Assembly (NCBI RefSeq): GCF_000682695.1
Contig: NZ_AWFG01000012.1
Span: forward strand, 1-64,000
Reading direction: 5' to 3'
DNA: 64,000 bases
Source: Hyphomonas chukchiensis
GTDB taxonomy: Bacteria; Pseudomonadota; Alphaproteobacteria; Caulobacterales; Hyphomonadaceae
Position 1 is the first letter of the stretch, and every line of letters begins with the position of its first letter. The translations under genes and the position numbers were made by a program. The notes beneath the pieces were generated by a model that worked only from the letters and a program-made list of their open reading frames with translations, made no database searches and had not been told where the DNA came from. This document shows positions 53,600 to 62,102 of this stretch, in pieces.

Positions 53600-54215
53600 C
53601 AGTGGTCAGGAAGGCCGCGAACCCGGCCGAGACGAGCATTGCAGCAGCGGCCGCGCGGTTGAACCAGAGCGCAAAAGCGGGGTTCCGGAAGCGGTGGTTC
53701 ATGGCATCGGCGGCCCAGGCATAGACAGTCAGCCCCAGCATTTCTGTCGCCGTGACGGTGACCATGATAATCGCGGCCTGCATGATGACCGGGTGATCGG
53801 CATCGAAATAGCTGGGCAGCAGCAGGCCAAAGAATACGAGCGCGTTGGGATTGAGCAATTGCAGGCCTATGCCCCGGCCAAAGAGGCTCGCTTTCGGTGG
53901 GGCTTGCGCGGCGCTGGCACGTGGCTGGGTCGGATCCCCGGTTGCCATGGTCCAGGCAAGCCATGCGATGAACACGAGGCCGGCGAGCTTCAGGGCCAGC
54001 AGAACGGTGGGTGCACTCGCGGCAAATGTCGCGAGGCCCGTTGCCGCAAGCGTGATCCAGACAAGATTGGCCGTCGATATGCCGACGGCCGGAACAAGTG
54101 CCGTCCCCGCGCCATAGCGCAAGGATGTACTCATCACCATCATGACGGCGGGTCCGGGCGTCAGGCCGCCCGCAAAGAACAAGGCCAGCAGCGCAAGCCA
54201 GACGGTTAAGTCCAT
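53592..54215 (-). CDS. LysE/RhtB-family amino-acid exporter
   Basis: The 207-residue protein has about six membrane segments. The opening FFAGGLTPGPAVMMVMSTSLRYGAGTALVPAVGI is the LysE/RhtB signature and GIGLQLLNPNALVFFGLLLP the second. These proteins export amino acids or derivatives. The substrate is unknown. It is 21 bases downstream of ppa on the same strand. Confidence 0.9.
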   Translation of the reverse strand: MDLTVWLALLALFFAGGLTPGPAVMMVMSTSLRYGAGTALVPAVGISTANLVWITLAATGLATFAASAPTVLLALKLAGLVFIAWLAWTMATGDPTQPRASAAQAPPKASLFGRGIGLQLLNPNALVFFGLLLPSYFDADHPVIMQAAIIMVTVTATEMLGLTVYAWAADAMNHRFRNPAFALWFNRAAAAAMLVSAGFAAFLTTAK

Positions 54216-54236
54216 GAATGCGTCCGCCGCCTGGCT

Positions 54237-54767
54237 TTAGCCTTTTTTGCCGCGCTCGACGGCCAGCGAAATCAGCTCACGCGCCTTTTCGATGCCGTAC
54301 CAGCCTTCGATACGTGTCCACTTGCCTTTTTCGAGATCCTTGTAGTGCTCGAAGAAGTGCGCCGTCTTGTCGATCAGCGTCTGTGGCAGGTCGTGATAGG
54401 TCGCGATCTTGTCGTAATAGGACGTCAGCTTGTTATGCGGCACGGCGAGGATTTTCTCGTCGGGGCCCTTGTCATCGGTCATCATCAGGACGCCGACAGG
54501 GCGTGCACGCACGACACTGCCCGGAACCAGCGGACGATTGCCAACGACCATCACGTCAATCGGATCGCCATCAAGGCTCAGCGTGTGGGGCACGAAGCCG
54601 TAATTACAGGGGTAGCGCATCTCGGTGTAGAGATAGCGGTCGACGAACATGGCGCCGGAAGCCTTGTCGATCTCATACTTGATCGGGTCGCCGCCGAGTG
54701 GGACTTCGATCAGGACGTTCAGGTCATCAGGTGGGTTCTGGCCGGTTGAGATCTTGGAAAGGTCCAT
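54237..54767 (-). CDS. ppa: Inorganic pyrophosphatase
   Basis: The family I soluble enzyme hydrolyses pyrophosphate and drives biosynthetic reactions. The 176-residue protein has NVLIEVPLGGDPIKYEIDKASG, RYLYTEMRYPCNYGFVPHT and the signature DGDPIDVMVV with the metal-binding aspartates, plus KILAVP and KGKW near the end. It is not in an operon with related genes; a LysE-type exporter follows. Confidence 0.96.
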   Translation of the reverse strand: MDLSKISTGQNPPDDLNVLIEVPLGGDPIKYEIDKASGAMFVDRYLYTEMRYPCNYGFVPHTLSLDGDPIDVMVVGNRPLVPGSVVRARPVGVLMMTDDKGPDEKILAVPHNKLTSYYDKIATYHDLPQTLIDKTAHFFEHYKDLEKGKWTRIEGWYGIEKARELISLAVERGKKG

Positions 54768-54881
54768 GGGACGAAGCTCGCTTGTCTGATCAGGGAGGAA
54801 TTGATTTTGCTGGCGAGCCGGATGGCCTGTCGCAGCGCTCAGGTCAAGAGTTCGCAGTGTCCCAGAGGGTTAACCCGCCAT

Positions 54882-55181
54882 TCACGATGCAGGCCAGGGA
54901 TGGGAATCAAAGATGGTCATTTCGATCGACCCGTCTGCTAGCTGGCGAACCGCGCGCACGAACTCCTGGCTGACTGGCACAGAAAAATGCGTCTTAAGGG
55001 CATCCGCATCGGACCAATATTCAAGAAAAACAAGCCTGTGGCCGTTCTCGCAGTCCACATGCACATTGTGGGCAATACAGCCAGGCTCAGCGCGCGACCG
55101 CGCGACATGCTCCAGCGACAGGGCAAGTATGCGCTCATGGTTGTCCGGCGTGGTCGCGACACTCCCTGTGACGATAATCAT
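54882..55181 (-). CDS. Antibiotic biosynthesis monooxygenase (ABM) domain protein
   Basis: The 99-residue protein is a single ferredoxin-like ABM domain. It shows the start MIIVTGSVATTPDNHERILALSLEHVARSRAEPGCIAHNVH and then LVFLEYWSDADALKTHF. Such proteins act as quinol or other cofactor-free monooxygenases or haem-degrading enzymes; this one cannot be assigned. The start at 55181 gives the usual length. It follows the TIGR02466 gene by 25 bases on the same strand. Confidence 0.85.
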   Translation of the reverse strand: MIIVTGSVATTPDNHERILALSLEHVARSRAEPGCIAHNVHVDCENGHRLVFLEYWSDADALKTHFSVPVSQEFVRAVRQLADGSIEMTIFDSHPWPAS

Positions 55182-55206
55182 CTGAAAACATCCAGTGCTT
55201 GCGGGC

Positions 55207-55821
55207 CTAATCCCGTTTGACCGCATAATTGAAGCTGATGGAAAGCCGGGGAATGTCGCTCCGGTTTGGCATTACTTCATGGCGGAGCCAGCTTTCCCAG
55301 AACATGGCGTGTCCCTGGGTGGGGGTGACGTAGACGAAGCGGCGGGCGGCTTCAGGAGCGTCGTCTTCGGGCTGCGGGGCGGCCATCATGAAGGCGAGCC
55401 GGGGGTCTTCGAATTTGAGCTGACCTGCCCCTTCCGGAATGGTCACGTAATAGGTGCCGGAGATGACGCTGCCGGGATGGATATGGCCGGAATGACTGCC
55501 GCTCTCGCCGAGGATATTGACCCATAGCCCGTTCAGCTCAAGCGCCTGGTCCTGCATGTCCCAGTGCAGATCGCGGGCATAAGCCTCCGCTTCGGAATCG
55601 AGGAAAGCCCTGAGCTCGGCGATTTCCGGGAAGCGTTCCGGCAGGTCGTCGAGCGAGGCATAGGACGTGTAGCCGTCATAGCCTTCGCTGTCGCACCAGT
55701 CATTGCCTGCCTCGTCCTCGTCTTCCAGCAGCCAGCAAACTTTTTCGAGGGAGGCCCGCAAAGCGTCATTACCGATTTCGGCATGCCGGATGAGGGTCGG
55801 GAAGAGCGTCTGGAGGGGCAT
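55207..55821 (-). CDS. TIGR02466-family 2OG-Fe(II) oxygenase-like protein
   Basis: The 204-residue protein has a jelly-roll oxygenase signature, LWVNILGESGSHSGHIHPGSVISGTYYV (H110, H113, H115). The second half is FWESWLRHEVMPN (H181) and RLSISFNYAV with the 2-oxoglutarate arginine R192. This resembles the putative 2OG-Fe(II) oxygenase family TIGR02466. The substrate is unknown. An 11-bp repeat array begins 5 bases upstream of the start codon, so no normal ribosome-binding site is visible there. Confidence 0.85.
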   Translation of the reverse strand: MPLQTLFPTLIRHAEIGNDALRASLEKVCWLLEDEDEAGNDWCDSEGYDGYTSYASLDDLPERFPEIAELRAFLDSEAEAYARDLHWDMQDQALELNGLWVNILGESGSHSGHIHPGSVISGTYYVTIPEGAGQLKFEDPRLAFMMAAPQPEDDAPEAARRFVYVTPTQGHAMFWESWLRHEVMPNRSDIPRLSISFNYAVKRD

Positions 55822-55825
55822 TTAA

Positions 55826-55913
55826 GGGTATTCCCGGGCCGTTCCGTGGGCGTTCACGGGTTATCTGTGGGGCGGAGCGTGGTACTTCGCGGACCGTTCC
55901 CGGTCCGCGAAGG
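55826..55913 (-). repeat. 11-bp periodic repeat array, copy D
   Basis: Read on the minus strand the region gives CGGGAACGGTC, CGCGAAGTACC, one 12-base and one 10-base unit, CGTGAACGCCC, ACGGAACGGCC and CGGGAATACCC. CGGGAATACCC is identical to two units in the smr gene and CGGGAACGGTC nearly matches a third. Bases 55885-55896 and 55901-55912 within it form a perfect 12-bp hairpin with a 4-base loop. It lies between the TIGR02466 gene and the methyltransferase gene. Confidence 0.75.
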
Positions 55914-55920
55914 GTGTCTT

Positions 55921-56808
55921 CTATTCCGGTTTGACGAATTTGAGCGTCATCCGGTCGCTTTCGCCGATATCGGCATAGAGCGTCGGATCGAAGCCTTCCG
56001 GCGTATTGCCGTCGGAGTCGGTCGTGGTGCTGACCGGGGGCAGCGTCCAGACGCCGAAGGGGTGGTCTGTCGTATCGGCCGGGTTGGCGTTGATTTCGCT
56101 CGAGCCGACAAATTCGAAGCCCGCCGCAATGGCGCGCGCCTTGATGAAGTCTTCGTGCACATAGCCGGTCGAACCGGTCGGATCCTGCGTCGCGGTGGAT
56201 GGCAGGCGGTGCTCGACGACGCCGAGAACGCCGCCCGGCTTCAGGGCCGCATAGGCATCGGTGAAGAATTTCTCGGTATAGCCGCCGGACATCCAGTTAT
56301 GCACATTGCGGAAAGTCAGCACGGCATCGGCGGTGCCCGCTTCCGTCAGCGGGCCGCTGACGCCGGAAAAGACGCTGTATTCGATCGTGCCATAATGCGG
56401 ATCGGTATAATTGGATTTGAACTCGGCGAGACGGTCCAGGGTGCGCTGCTTGCGTTCCTCGTCCGGGGCTGCGGCCGGATCGAAGCCTGCCGCGATAAGC
56501 TTGCCGCCGCCGGCCGCCAGGTAAGGCGCGAGGATATTGGTGTACCAGCCACCGCCGGGCCAGATTTCGACCACGGTGTCACTCGGTTCGACGCCGAAGA
56601 ATTCCAAGGTTTCGACGGGGTGGCGCCATACGTCGCGGGCCTTTTCAGCGTCGGACCGGCCAGCATCATTAACCGCCACCTGGAGCGGGCTGAGCGCAGC
56701 GACTTCGGGGGCCTCGGCCGGCGGTGTTTCGACAGGGGCCGGTGTCTCCGGTTGCCCACATGCAGCGAGCAAGCCAAACGCGGCACCCGCGAACAGGAAA
56801 TTCTTCAT
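55921..56808 (-). CDS. Class I SAM-dependent methyltransferase-like lipoprotein
   Basis: The start at 56808, after AAGGAGAAGGCG, gives a lipoprotein signal with lipobox L-A-A-C (C17). A Pro/Glu/Ala-rich linker (residues 18-48) follows, then a class I methyltransferase fold with SAM-motif-like VVEIWPGGGWYTNILAPYL near residue 79 and LKPGGVLGVVEHR. Being exported, it would lack SAM, so it may be a repurposed fold. I recall COG4798 for such proteins. The substrate is unknown. It lies downstream of the hsp20 promoter region and is divergent from it. Confidence 0.82.
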   Translation of the reverse strand: MKNFLFAGAAFGLLAACGQPETPAPVETPPAEAPEVAALSPLQVAVNDAGRSDAEKARDVWRHPVETLEFFGVEPSDTVVEIWPGGGWYTNILAPYLAAGGGKLIAAGFDPAAAPDEERKQRTLDRLAEFKSNYTDPHYGTIEYSVFSGVSGPLTEAGTADAVLTFRNVHNWMSGGYTEKFFTDAYAALKPGGVLGVVEHRLPSTATQDPTGSTGYVHEDFIKARAIAAGFEFVGSSEINANPADTTDHPFGVWTLPPVSTTTDSDGNTPEGFDPTLYADIGESDRMTLKFVKPE

Positions 56809-56829
56809 CGCCTTCTCCTTCATTGACAT

Positions 56830-56857
56830 CTTGAACACCCCCTTACGCTACCCAAAT
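56830..56857 (+). promoter_or_regulatory. Possible RpoH (sigma-32) promoter for hsp20
   Basis: CTTGAA (56830-56835) and CCCAAAT (56851-56857) are separated by 15 bases and resemble the heat-shock promoter elements CTTGAA and CCCCATNT. The start codon is about 145 bases further, leaving a long leader. Confidence 0.4.
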
Positions 56858-56952
56858 ACTAATTGTCACGGTGCCGCAATGCGGGCCGGGGCCGGGAAAT
56901 GTGCCAGCGCCGATGACGGGCTGGGTGTTCACATCGCCCGAAACGAACCGAG

Positions 56953-57005
56953 GGCCTGTTTGCTGCAGGCCACTCACAGTTGCTTCAGACTAGAGGACTG
57001 TTTCC
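56953..57005 (+). promoter_or_regulatory. ROSE-like RNA thermometer in the hsp20 leader
   Basis: A first hairpin, GGCCTG (56953-56958) with CAGGCC (56966-56971), precedes a second in which CAGTTGCT (56977-56984) pairs with AGAGGACTG (56992-57000). The second stem masks the Shine-Dalgarno sequence (AGAGGA). UUGCU fits the ROSE motif UYGCU, and the pairing has a G-G opposition (56982 with 56995) and one bulged base, as in published ROSE hairpins. Confidence 0.55.
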
Positions 57006-57488
57006 ATGAGCAATATCGATTTGACCCCCCTTTACCGCACAATGGTCGGCTTTGACCGCATGGCCACGATGATCGACACGGCGTCGCGTCTCGACGGTAC
57101 GCAGGGCTATCCCCCTTATAATATCGAGCGTTCAGGCGAGAATGCCTTTGCGATCGAGATTGCCGTTGCAGGCTTTACCGAGGCCGATCTCGACATCGAG
57201 ACCAAGGAAGGCCAGCTGACAGTCGCCGGCAAGAAAGGCGAAAACGAGGATGGCGACGGCCGCGAATTCCTCCATCGCGGCATTGCCCAGCGCAGTTTCA
57301 TCCGTCGTTTCCAGCTTGCTGATCACGTGATTGTGACCGGCGCTGCCCTCGACCATGGTGTGCTGCGTATCGATCTCGTCCGCGAGCTTCCGGAAGAAAA
57401 GAAGCCCCGCAAGATCACGATCGGATCGGACGAGACACGGGCTGAGCCAAAGCTGATCAGCAAGAAGGCAGCCGGTAGCGCGGCCTGA
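57006..57488 (+). CDS. Small heat-shock protein Hsp20 (IbpA-like)
   Basis: This alpha-crystallin-type holdase (160 residues) binds unfolding proteins. The alpha-crystallin domain spans about residues 35-140: YNIERSGENAFAIEIAVAGFTEADLDIETKEGQLTVAGKK, RGIAQRSFIRRFQLADHVIVTGAALDHGVLRIDLVRELPE. The C-terminal tail has the I-x-I-like KITIG motif that binds neighbouring subunits. A ROSE-like leader and a heat-shock-like promoter precede it. A strong terminator follows. Confidence 0.95.
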   Translation: MSNIDLTPLYRTMVGFDRMATMIDTASRLDGTQGYPPYNIERSGENAFAIEIAVAGFTEADLDIETKEGQLTVAGKKGENEDGDGREFLHRGIAQRSFIRRFQLADHVIVTGAALDHGVLRIDLVRELPEEKKPRKITIGSDETRAEPKLISKKAAGSAA

Positions 57489-57511
57489 TTTTCAGCTCGC
57501 TGGATATCCGG

Positions 57512-57543
57512 AACGGCGCGTCCCAAGGGGCGCGCCGTTTTTT
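57512..57543 (+). terminator. Intrinsic terminator of hsp20
   Basis: AACGGCGCG (57512-57520) pairs with CGCGCCGTT (57531-57539), extended by CCC/GGG inside, and a run of six T follows (57538-57543). Confidence 0.9.
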
Positions 57544-58544
57544 CATGCCTTGGTGAAATGCCTGTCCGCACCCGTCCGCTCAAGGAAGTCTTTCAGGGCC
57601 GCGTCCTCGGCGGTGGCCGAGACGGCCGCGCGCAGGGATTTGAAAGCACGCGCTGCATAGCGCTGGGTGGCCTGCTCAAAAGCGCCATCTGTGAGGGTAA
57701 CGGAAAAACGTTTGCGATTGCGCGCGGCGCTGGCCGCATTGGCACTGGCCCATGGCAGGTAAGTGAGGCTGAGTTCGTTTCCGAAAAGCGGGGCGAGCGT
57801 TTCTTCCAATGCGCTGAGGTCTGCAAACGGACCACCGGCCTGTGGCGCCTCCATGAAGGTGCACCAGGCCGCCACGAAAGGCGCGCGATCGCGCAGCCAA
57901 TTGCCGGGCGTCGGGTCGAGCAGCATCTGCTGGAACTGGGCTGCAAGCGCAAAGTCTGCCACTGAAGGACGGCCACCAAAGAGGCAGAGATGATTTTTCA
58001 AATGGTCATTGAGACACAGGGCGAAGCGGCGCCAGGAGGCGTCGAGCGTTTCGCCATTGTCGGCCTCGGCACCAACGAGTGAAAGCCGCGCTGTCATGCG
58101 TTCGACAATCTGCTTCTGCGGCGCCTTGCGGGCGCGCGGCGGCTTGCCGTCATAGAGCTGGGCGAGCACGCGCAAGGCGGCGGCCTCGCGGTCGGGCGAC
58201 TGGCCCCAGCGCTGCTGGAACATGCATTTGTTCAGCCACTCGTCGGCATAATCCTCGAGGATGAGGGCGAGCATGGCGCAGGCCGGATCATCGGGCACCG
58301 AAGAGGGCTCGGCATGGTCCGCTTCGATCGCCGCCAGCATGGCGGTTGAATCCTGGCTGACAGGACGCGTCGGCGAAACAAGCAGGGGAACGGTCGCGAA
58401 GGCCTGCGCATTGGCCTGGAATTCAGCCTCATTGCTGCGCGAACGCGTGATCCATTCGAAGGGCAATTCCTTGTAGGTGAGGAAGGCCTTCACCTTGAGA
58501 GAATATGGAGACGTGTCTGCGCCAAACAGACGATAATTGGTCAT
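57543..58544 (-). CDS. Glutathione S-transferase family protein
   Basis: The 333-residue protein starts MTNYRLFGADTSPYSLKVKAFLTYKELPFEWI, a thioredoxin-fold GST N-terminal domain. The SPYS motif gives the active-site serine or cysteine position, and VPLLVSPTRPVSQDSTAMLAAIE follows. A helical GST C-terminal domain (about residues 90-330) is longer than usual, ending with a Trp-rich part. The start at 58544 follows GGAAGGG. The substrate is unknown. Confidence 0.85.
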   Translation of the reverse strand: MTNYRLFGADTSPYSLKVKAFLTYKELPFEWITRSRSNEAEFQANAQAFATVPLLVSPTRPVSQDSTAMLAAIEADHAEPSSVPDDPACAMLALILEDYADEWLNKCMFQQRWGQSPDREAAALRVLAQLYDGKPPRARKAPQKQIVERMTARLSLVGAEADNGETLDASWRRFALCLNDHLKNHLCLFGGRPSVADFALAAQFQQMLLDPTPGNWLRDRAPFVAAWCTFMEAPQAGGPFADLSALEETLAPLFGNELSLTYLPWASANAASAARNRKRFSVTLTDGAFEQATQRYAARAFKSLRAAVSATAEDAALKDFLERTGADRHFTKA

Positions 58545-58677
58545 AACGCTACCCTTCCGGTCTGGCCCCTCTCTAGGCACTTCACCCCCAACTGCCAAGC
58601 AGCGTTTGCCGCCCGCGCCGATAATGGCTATGCGCTCCATCAAATGCTGGGGTGGCAGGATAAAAAGGACAGATGAA

Positions 58678-59727
58678 ATGCGGGTAATGCATGTCATGGC
58701 AGGCGCGGCAGAAGGCGGCGCGGAAAACATCATGCTGGAATCGGTGCTGGCGCTAGCAGAGACCGATCTTGCGCAGCACGTCGTGACACGGCCTGACAAT
58801 GCATTCCGGATCCAGAAATTTCGCGAGGCCGGCATCGGTGTGGATGTGGCCGCGTTCAACAATAGCTGGCCTTTCCCCACACAGCGCGTGATCGCCGATG
58901 CCATCAAGCAATTCGAGCCGGACGTGATTGAATACTGGATGGGCCGCGCCGGACAGTTCGCCCCCAAACAATACCGTGCACGATCCATCGGCTGGTATGG
59001 CGGCTATTACAAGCTGGCGCGCTTCAAGAATTGCGAATGGCATGTCGGCCTGACGATCGACCTGCTGCGCCATATCCGCGAACAAGGCGTCAGCGATGAG
59101 CGCTCGGCCATCGTGCATACATATGCCGATTTTACCGGCGCAGACCCGGCGAGCCGCAAGGCGCTGAATACGCCAGAGGATGCACCGGTCGCGCTGGCGC
59201 TCGCGCGCCTGCATGAAAAGAAGGGCCTTGATACGCTGCTCGATGCGACGGCGAAGATTGACGGGCTCTATGTCTGGATCGCGGGCGAAGGCCCGCTCGA
59301 ACAGGAACTGAAGGCGCATTGCACGCGGCTCGGCCTTGATGACCGCGTGCGCTTCCTTGGCTGGCGCAATGATCGCGGCGCGCTGCTGGCGGCCTGCGAT
59401 GTTGTCGCCTTCCCGTCGCGCTATGAACCCTTCGGCACCGTGACGGTGGATGCCTGGGCGGGGTCACGTCCGCTGGTCGCCGCGGATGCGGTTGGCCCGG
59501 CGGCCTATGTGAAGGACGGTGTCAACGGGCTGCTGATTCCGAAAAATGATGTCGATGCCCTGGCGGACGCCTTGCGCAAGGTTGTGACGGACAAGGATCT
59601 GGCGGCGAAGCTGGTGGCTGGCGGCCGCGCCTCCTATGAAGCGCAGTTTACAAAGGCTGTCTTCCAGCGGGATTCAATTGCGCTCTATGAAAAGATCGCT
59701 GCCCATGCGGGACCATTCGGCGGCTAA
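58678..59727 (+). CDS. Glycosyltransferase family 4 protein
   Basis: The 349-residue GT-B fold protein has the N-terminal MRVMHVMAGAAEGGAENIML and the C-terminal donor-binding half. VALALARLHEKKGLDTLLDA, YVWIAGEGPLEQEL, RVRFLGWRNDRG and FPSRYEPFGTVTVDAWAGSRPLVAADAVGPA (the E-x7-E region) are typical of GT4. It probably adds a sugar to LPS, a glycan or a lipid. The start at 58678 is the ATG after an AGGAC site. Its stop overlaps the convergent RibD-type gene by 4 bases. Confidence 0.9.
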   Translation: MRVMHVMAGAAEGGAENIMLESVLALAETDLAQHVVTRPDNAFRIQKFREAGIGVDVAAFNNSWPFPTQRVIADAIKQFEPDVIEYWMGRAGQFAPKQYRARSIGWYGGYYKLARFKNCEWHVGLTIDLLRHIREQGVSDERSAIVHTYADFTGADPASRKALNTPEDAPVALALARLHEKKGLDTLLDATAKIDGLYVWIAGEGPLEQELKAHCTRLGLDDRVRFLGWRNDRGALLAACDVVAFPSRYEPFGTVTVDAWAGSRPLVAADAVGPAAYVKDGVNGLLIPKNDVDALADALRKVVTDKDLAAKLVAGGRASYEAQFTKAVFQRDSIALYEKIAAHAGPFGG

Positions 59728-60179
59728 GCCTTGGCGGCATGGACCGTCTGGAAGAAGCCCCGGTAGAGGCGGGCGGCCACGCGTTCGCCGAGGCCGATCT
59801 CGACGCGGATGCCGGCCTGGCGAAGGGCAGTGATGCCGCCTTCGGCGAGCGGATGGGGATCGCTAATCGCGCAGACGACGCGGGCAATGCCGGCGTCTTT
59901 CAGTTTGGTGGAACAGGACGGGCTGCCGCTTGAGCGCTCGCGGCAGGGTTCCAGCGTGACATAGGCCGTGCCGCCGACGGCGCGTGCGCCAGCTTCGTCC
60001 AGCGCAATCTCTTCGGCATGGGGGCGTCCGCCCAGTCCGGTTACGCCGTCGCCGACAATGTGGCCGTCAACGTCAAGGATCACGCAGCCCACCGAAGGGT
60101 TGGGTCCGGTCAGGCCGTGATTGAGGCGCGCAAGGCCGAGGGCCCGGCCCATCATGCGCCGGTCGCGGCGTTTGCTCAT
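59724..60179 (-). CDS. RibD-type pyrimidine deaminase domain protein
   Basis: The 151-residue protein is only the N-terminal deaminase domain of RibD. It shows NPSVGCVIL, the zinc ligands in H54-A-E56 ([11 protein letters not shown]) and the pair C79 and C89 ([15 protein letters not shown]). RibD performs deamination then reduction in riboflavin synthesis; the reductase domain is missing here, so it must be supplied elsewhere or the substrate differs. The cysteine spacing is C-x9-C, one longer than in the E. coli enzyme. It overlaps gpmA by 4 bases. Confidence 0.85.
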   Translation of the reverse strand: MSKRRDRRMMGRALGLARLNHGLTGPNPSVGCVILDVDGHIVGDGVTGLGGRPHAEEIALDEAGARAVGGTAYVTLEPCRERSSGSPSCSTKLKDAGIARVVCAISDPHPLAEGGITALRQAGIRVEIGLGERVAARLYRGFFQTVHAAKA

Positions 60180-60889
60180 GGCAGCTCGGGCAGCGGCGTG
60201 GCGCGCTCAGGATCCAGATAACGAACCGAAACAGGTTTCAGGTTGGCGTCCAGATCGATCAGGAGCGGGTTGCCTGTCGGAATCTCGATCCCGGTAATGG
60301 ACTCATCGGGCACGTTGAAGAGGTGTTTCACGAGGGCACGCAGCGAATTGCCATGGGCGGCGATCACCGTGTCTGTTCCGGCGCTCAGGACAGGCGCGAT
60401 TTCGCTGGTCCAATAGGGCAGCACGCGCTCAAGCGTGGACTTCAGGCTTTCCGTGGCCGGGACATCAATGCCCTTGTAGCGCGGGTCTTTCGCCGGATTG
60501 TACTGGCTGTCCTCGTCGATGGGGGGTGGGGGGACGTCGTAGGAGCGGCGCCATATGTGCACTTGTTCGTCACCGTGCTTGGCGGCGGTTTCGGCCTTGT
60601 CGAGGCCGGTCAGTCCGCCGTAGTGGCGCTCGTTTAGCTGCCAGTTCTTTTCGACCGGCACCCAGACGCGGCCCATTTCGGTCAGCGCCATCCAGAGCGT
60701 GCGGATGGCGCGTGTCTGGACACTGGTAAAGGCCGCGCGGAAGTCGGCATCGACGCCCTTGAGCAGCGTGCCGGAATGGCGGGCCTCGGCCTCGCCCTTT
60801 TCGGTGAGGTCTGCGTCCCACCAGCCGGTGAAGCGGTTCTCGAGGTTCCAGGCGGATTGGCCATGGCGGACAAGGGCGAGTTTGGTCAT
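60176..60889 (-). CDS. gpmA: 2,3-bisphosphoglycerate-dependent phosphoglycerate mutase GpmA
   Basis: The enzyme interconverts 3- and 2-phosphoglycerate in glycolysis. The protein (237 residues) has [18 protein letters not shown] with catalytic H9, [16 protein letters not shown] and [16 protein letters not shown] with the second catalytic His. GAGGAAAG precedes the start. It is cotranscribed with the RibD-type gene downstream. Confidence 0.95.
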   Translation of the reverse strand: MTKLALVRHGQSAWNLENRFTGWWDADLTEKGEAEARHSGTLLKGVDADFRAAFTSVQTRAIRTLWMALTEMGRVWVPVEKNWQLNERHYGGLTGLDKAETAAKHGDEQVHIWRRSYDVPPPPIDEDSQYNPAKDPRYKGIDVPATESLKSTLERVLPYWTSEIAPVLSAGTDTVIAAHGNSLRALVKHLFNVPDESITGIEIPTGNPLLIDLDANLKPVSVRYLDPERATPLPELP

Positions 60890-60959
60890 CGGTCGGCTTT
60901 CCTCAAAAAGGCATCAGTTCGGGCATCTGGCGCCCTTTTCGGGGTAAATCACCAAAGGT

Positions 60960-62102
60960 TCAAGCTTTCATGACCCGGATCAGCTCGGCGAAGGCGAGAA
61001 CGACGTGGTAGGTCGTGGAGGCGGGCATGAAAGTCGAGAGAATATCGCCTTCGGCACCATAGTGGTCGATCCAGCCGCCATCGGGCGTCAGGAATTCGTC
61101 CATGAGGACGTCAAAACTGGTGCAGGCGGCCGCGGCGTGACGCTCGTCGCCGGTGGATTCCAGCATGCTGAGATGCGCCTTGAGGGCCTCGGTCTGGGAC
61201 CATGTGCGGCGTGAGCCGTCGAACGGCTCTCCCTCGCGGGTCACTTCCACACAGGCCCGTCCATCGTCATCCAGCGTGGCGCAGGCAAAATCGTAAAGCG
61301 TTGCAGCCGCCGGGAGGACGGGCGTATCGGTCGCCGCCGCATAGGCATGCAGCAGCCAGACCCATTCGAACTGATGGCCCGGCTCGACAATATCGGCGTC
61401 GCGGCCTGTCGGAATGGACCAGTCAGCGGCAAAGCGTTCGCCGAGCAGGCCGCCAGGACCAGCCGTGAGGCGCGTTTCGAACAGGGCAACGAGTTCGGCG
61501 GCACGGGCGATATGGCCGCCCTCGGGGTCGACCCTGTGAAGGGAAAGGCAGGCCTCCAGCAGGTGCATGTGCGGGTTCTGCTCGCGGATGCCCGGGCGCG
61601 GCAGAATTTCGGCATAGCCACCGTTCAGGCGGTCGCGCATCTGACGGTCGACCGCATCGAGCAGGGCGCCCGCACTCGCACGGGTTTCGCCTGTGCCGCC
61701 GAGGGCATCGGCGGATTCGGCGATGGCAAAGAGCGTGAAGGCGATATCGTAGAGATCGGGTGTGTCATCCAGCAGGCCGCTACCGTCAGGTTGGAGCGTG
61801 CGGCCGACGAGACCATCATCGCGGCGGGCAAGGCCCGTCAGGATACCGAGGCCGCGTTCGACCCGGTCTCGGGATGTATCCACGCGCCAGCCGAGTCGCA
61901 GGGCTTCAGCGAAGACATAGGTCTGCCGGGCCTGCACGCGGACGCGGTTCTCGCGGGAATCGGTAATCGTCTGATCAAGTTCGAGCCCCTCGCGGAACAG
62001 GCCATGACTGTTCATGCCGCGCTCGGCCCAGAGGGGAAAACAGGCATCCGCAAGCCAGGTGCGGGCTTCCTTGGCCCGTCGCTTCAAGGCTGACCTGGAC
62101 AT
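60960..62102 (-). CDS. AGE-family sugar epimerase/isomerase
   Basis: The 380-residue (alpha/alpha)6-barrel protein has the N-acylglucosamine 2-epimerase family pattern. QARQTYVFAEALRLGW, GGYAEILP, REQNPHMHLLEACLSLH, EPGHQFEWVWLLHAYA with the conserved His pair, RRTWSQTEALKAHL and a late HYGAEGDI are present. It may be a mannose-6-phosphate isomerase or a cellobiose/sugar epimerase. The exact substrate is unknown. It is divergent from the hypothetical gene at 62234. Confidence 0.88.
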   Translation of the reverse strand: MSRSALKRRAKEARTWLADACFPLWAERGMNSHGLFREGLELDQTITDSRENRVRVQARQTYVFAEALRLGWRVDTSRDRVERGLGILTGLARRDDGLVGRTLQPDGSGLLDDTPDLYDIAFTLFAIAESADALGGTGETRASAGALLDAVDRQMRDRLNGGYAEILPRPGIREQNPHMHLLEACLSLHRVDPEGGHIARAAELVALFETRLTAGPGGLLGERFAADWSIPTGRDADIVEPGHQFEWVWLLHAYAAATDTPVLPAAATLYDFACATLDDDGRACVEVTREGEPFDGSRRTWSQTEALKAHLSMLESTGDERHAAAACTSFDVLMDEFLTPDGGWIDHYGAEGDILSTFMPASTTYHVVLAFAELIRVMKA

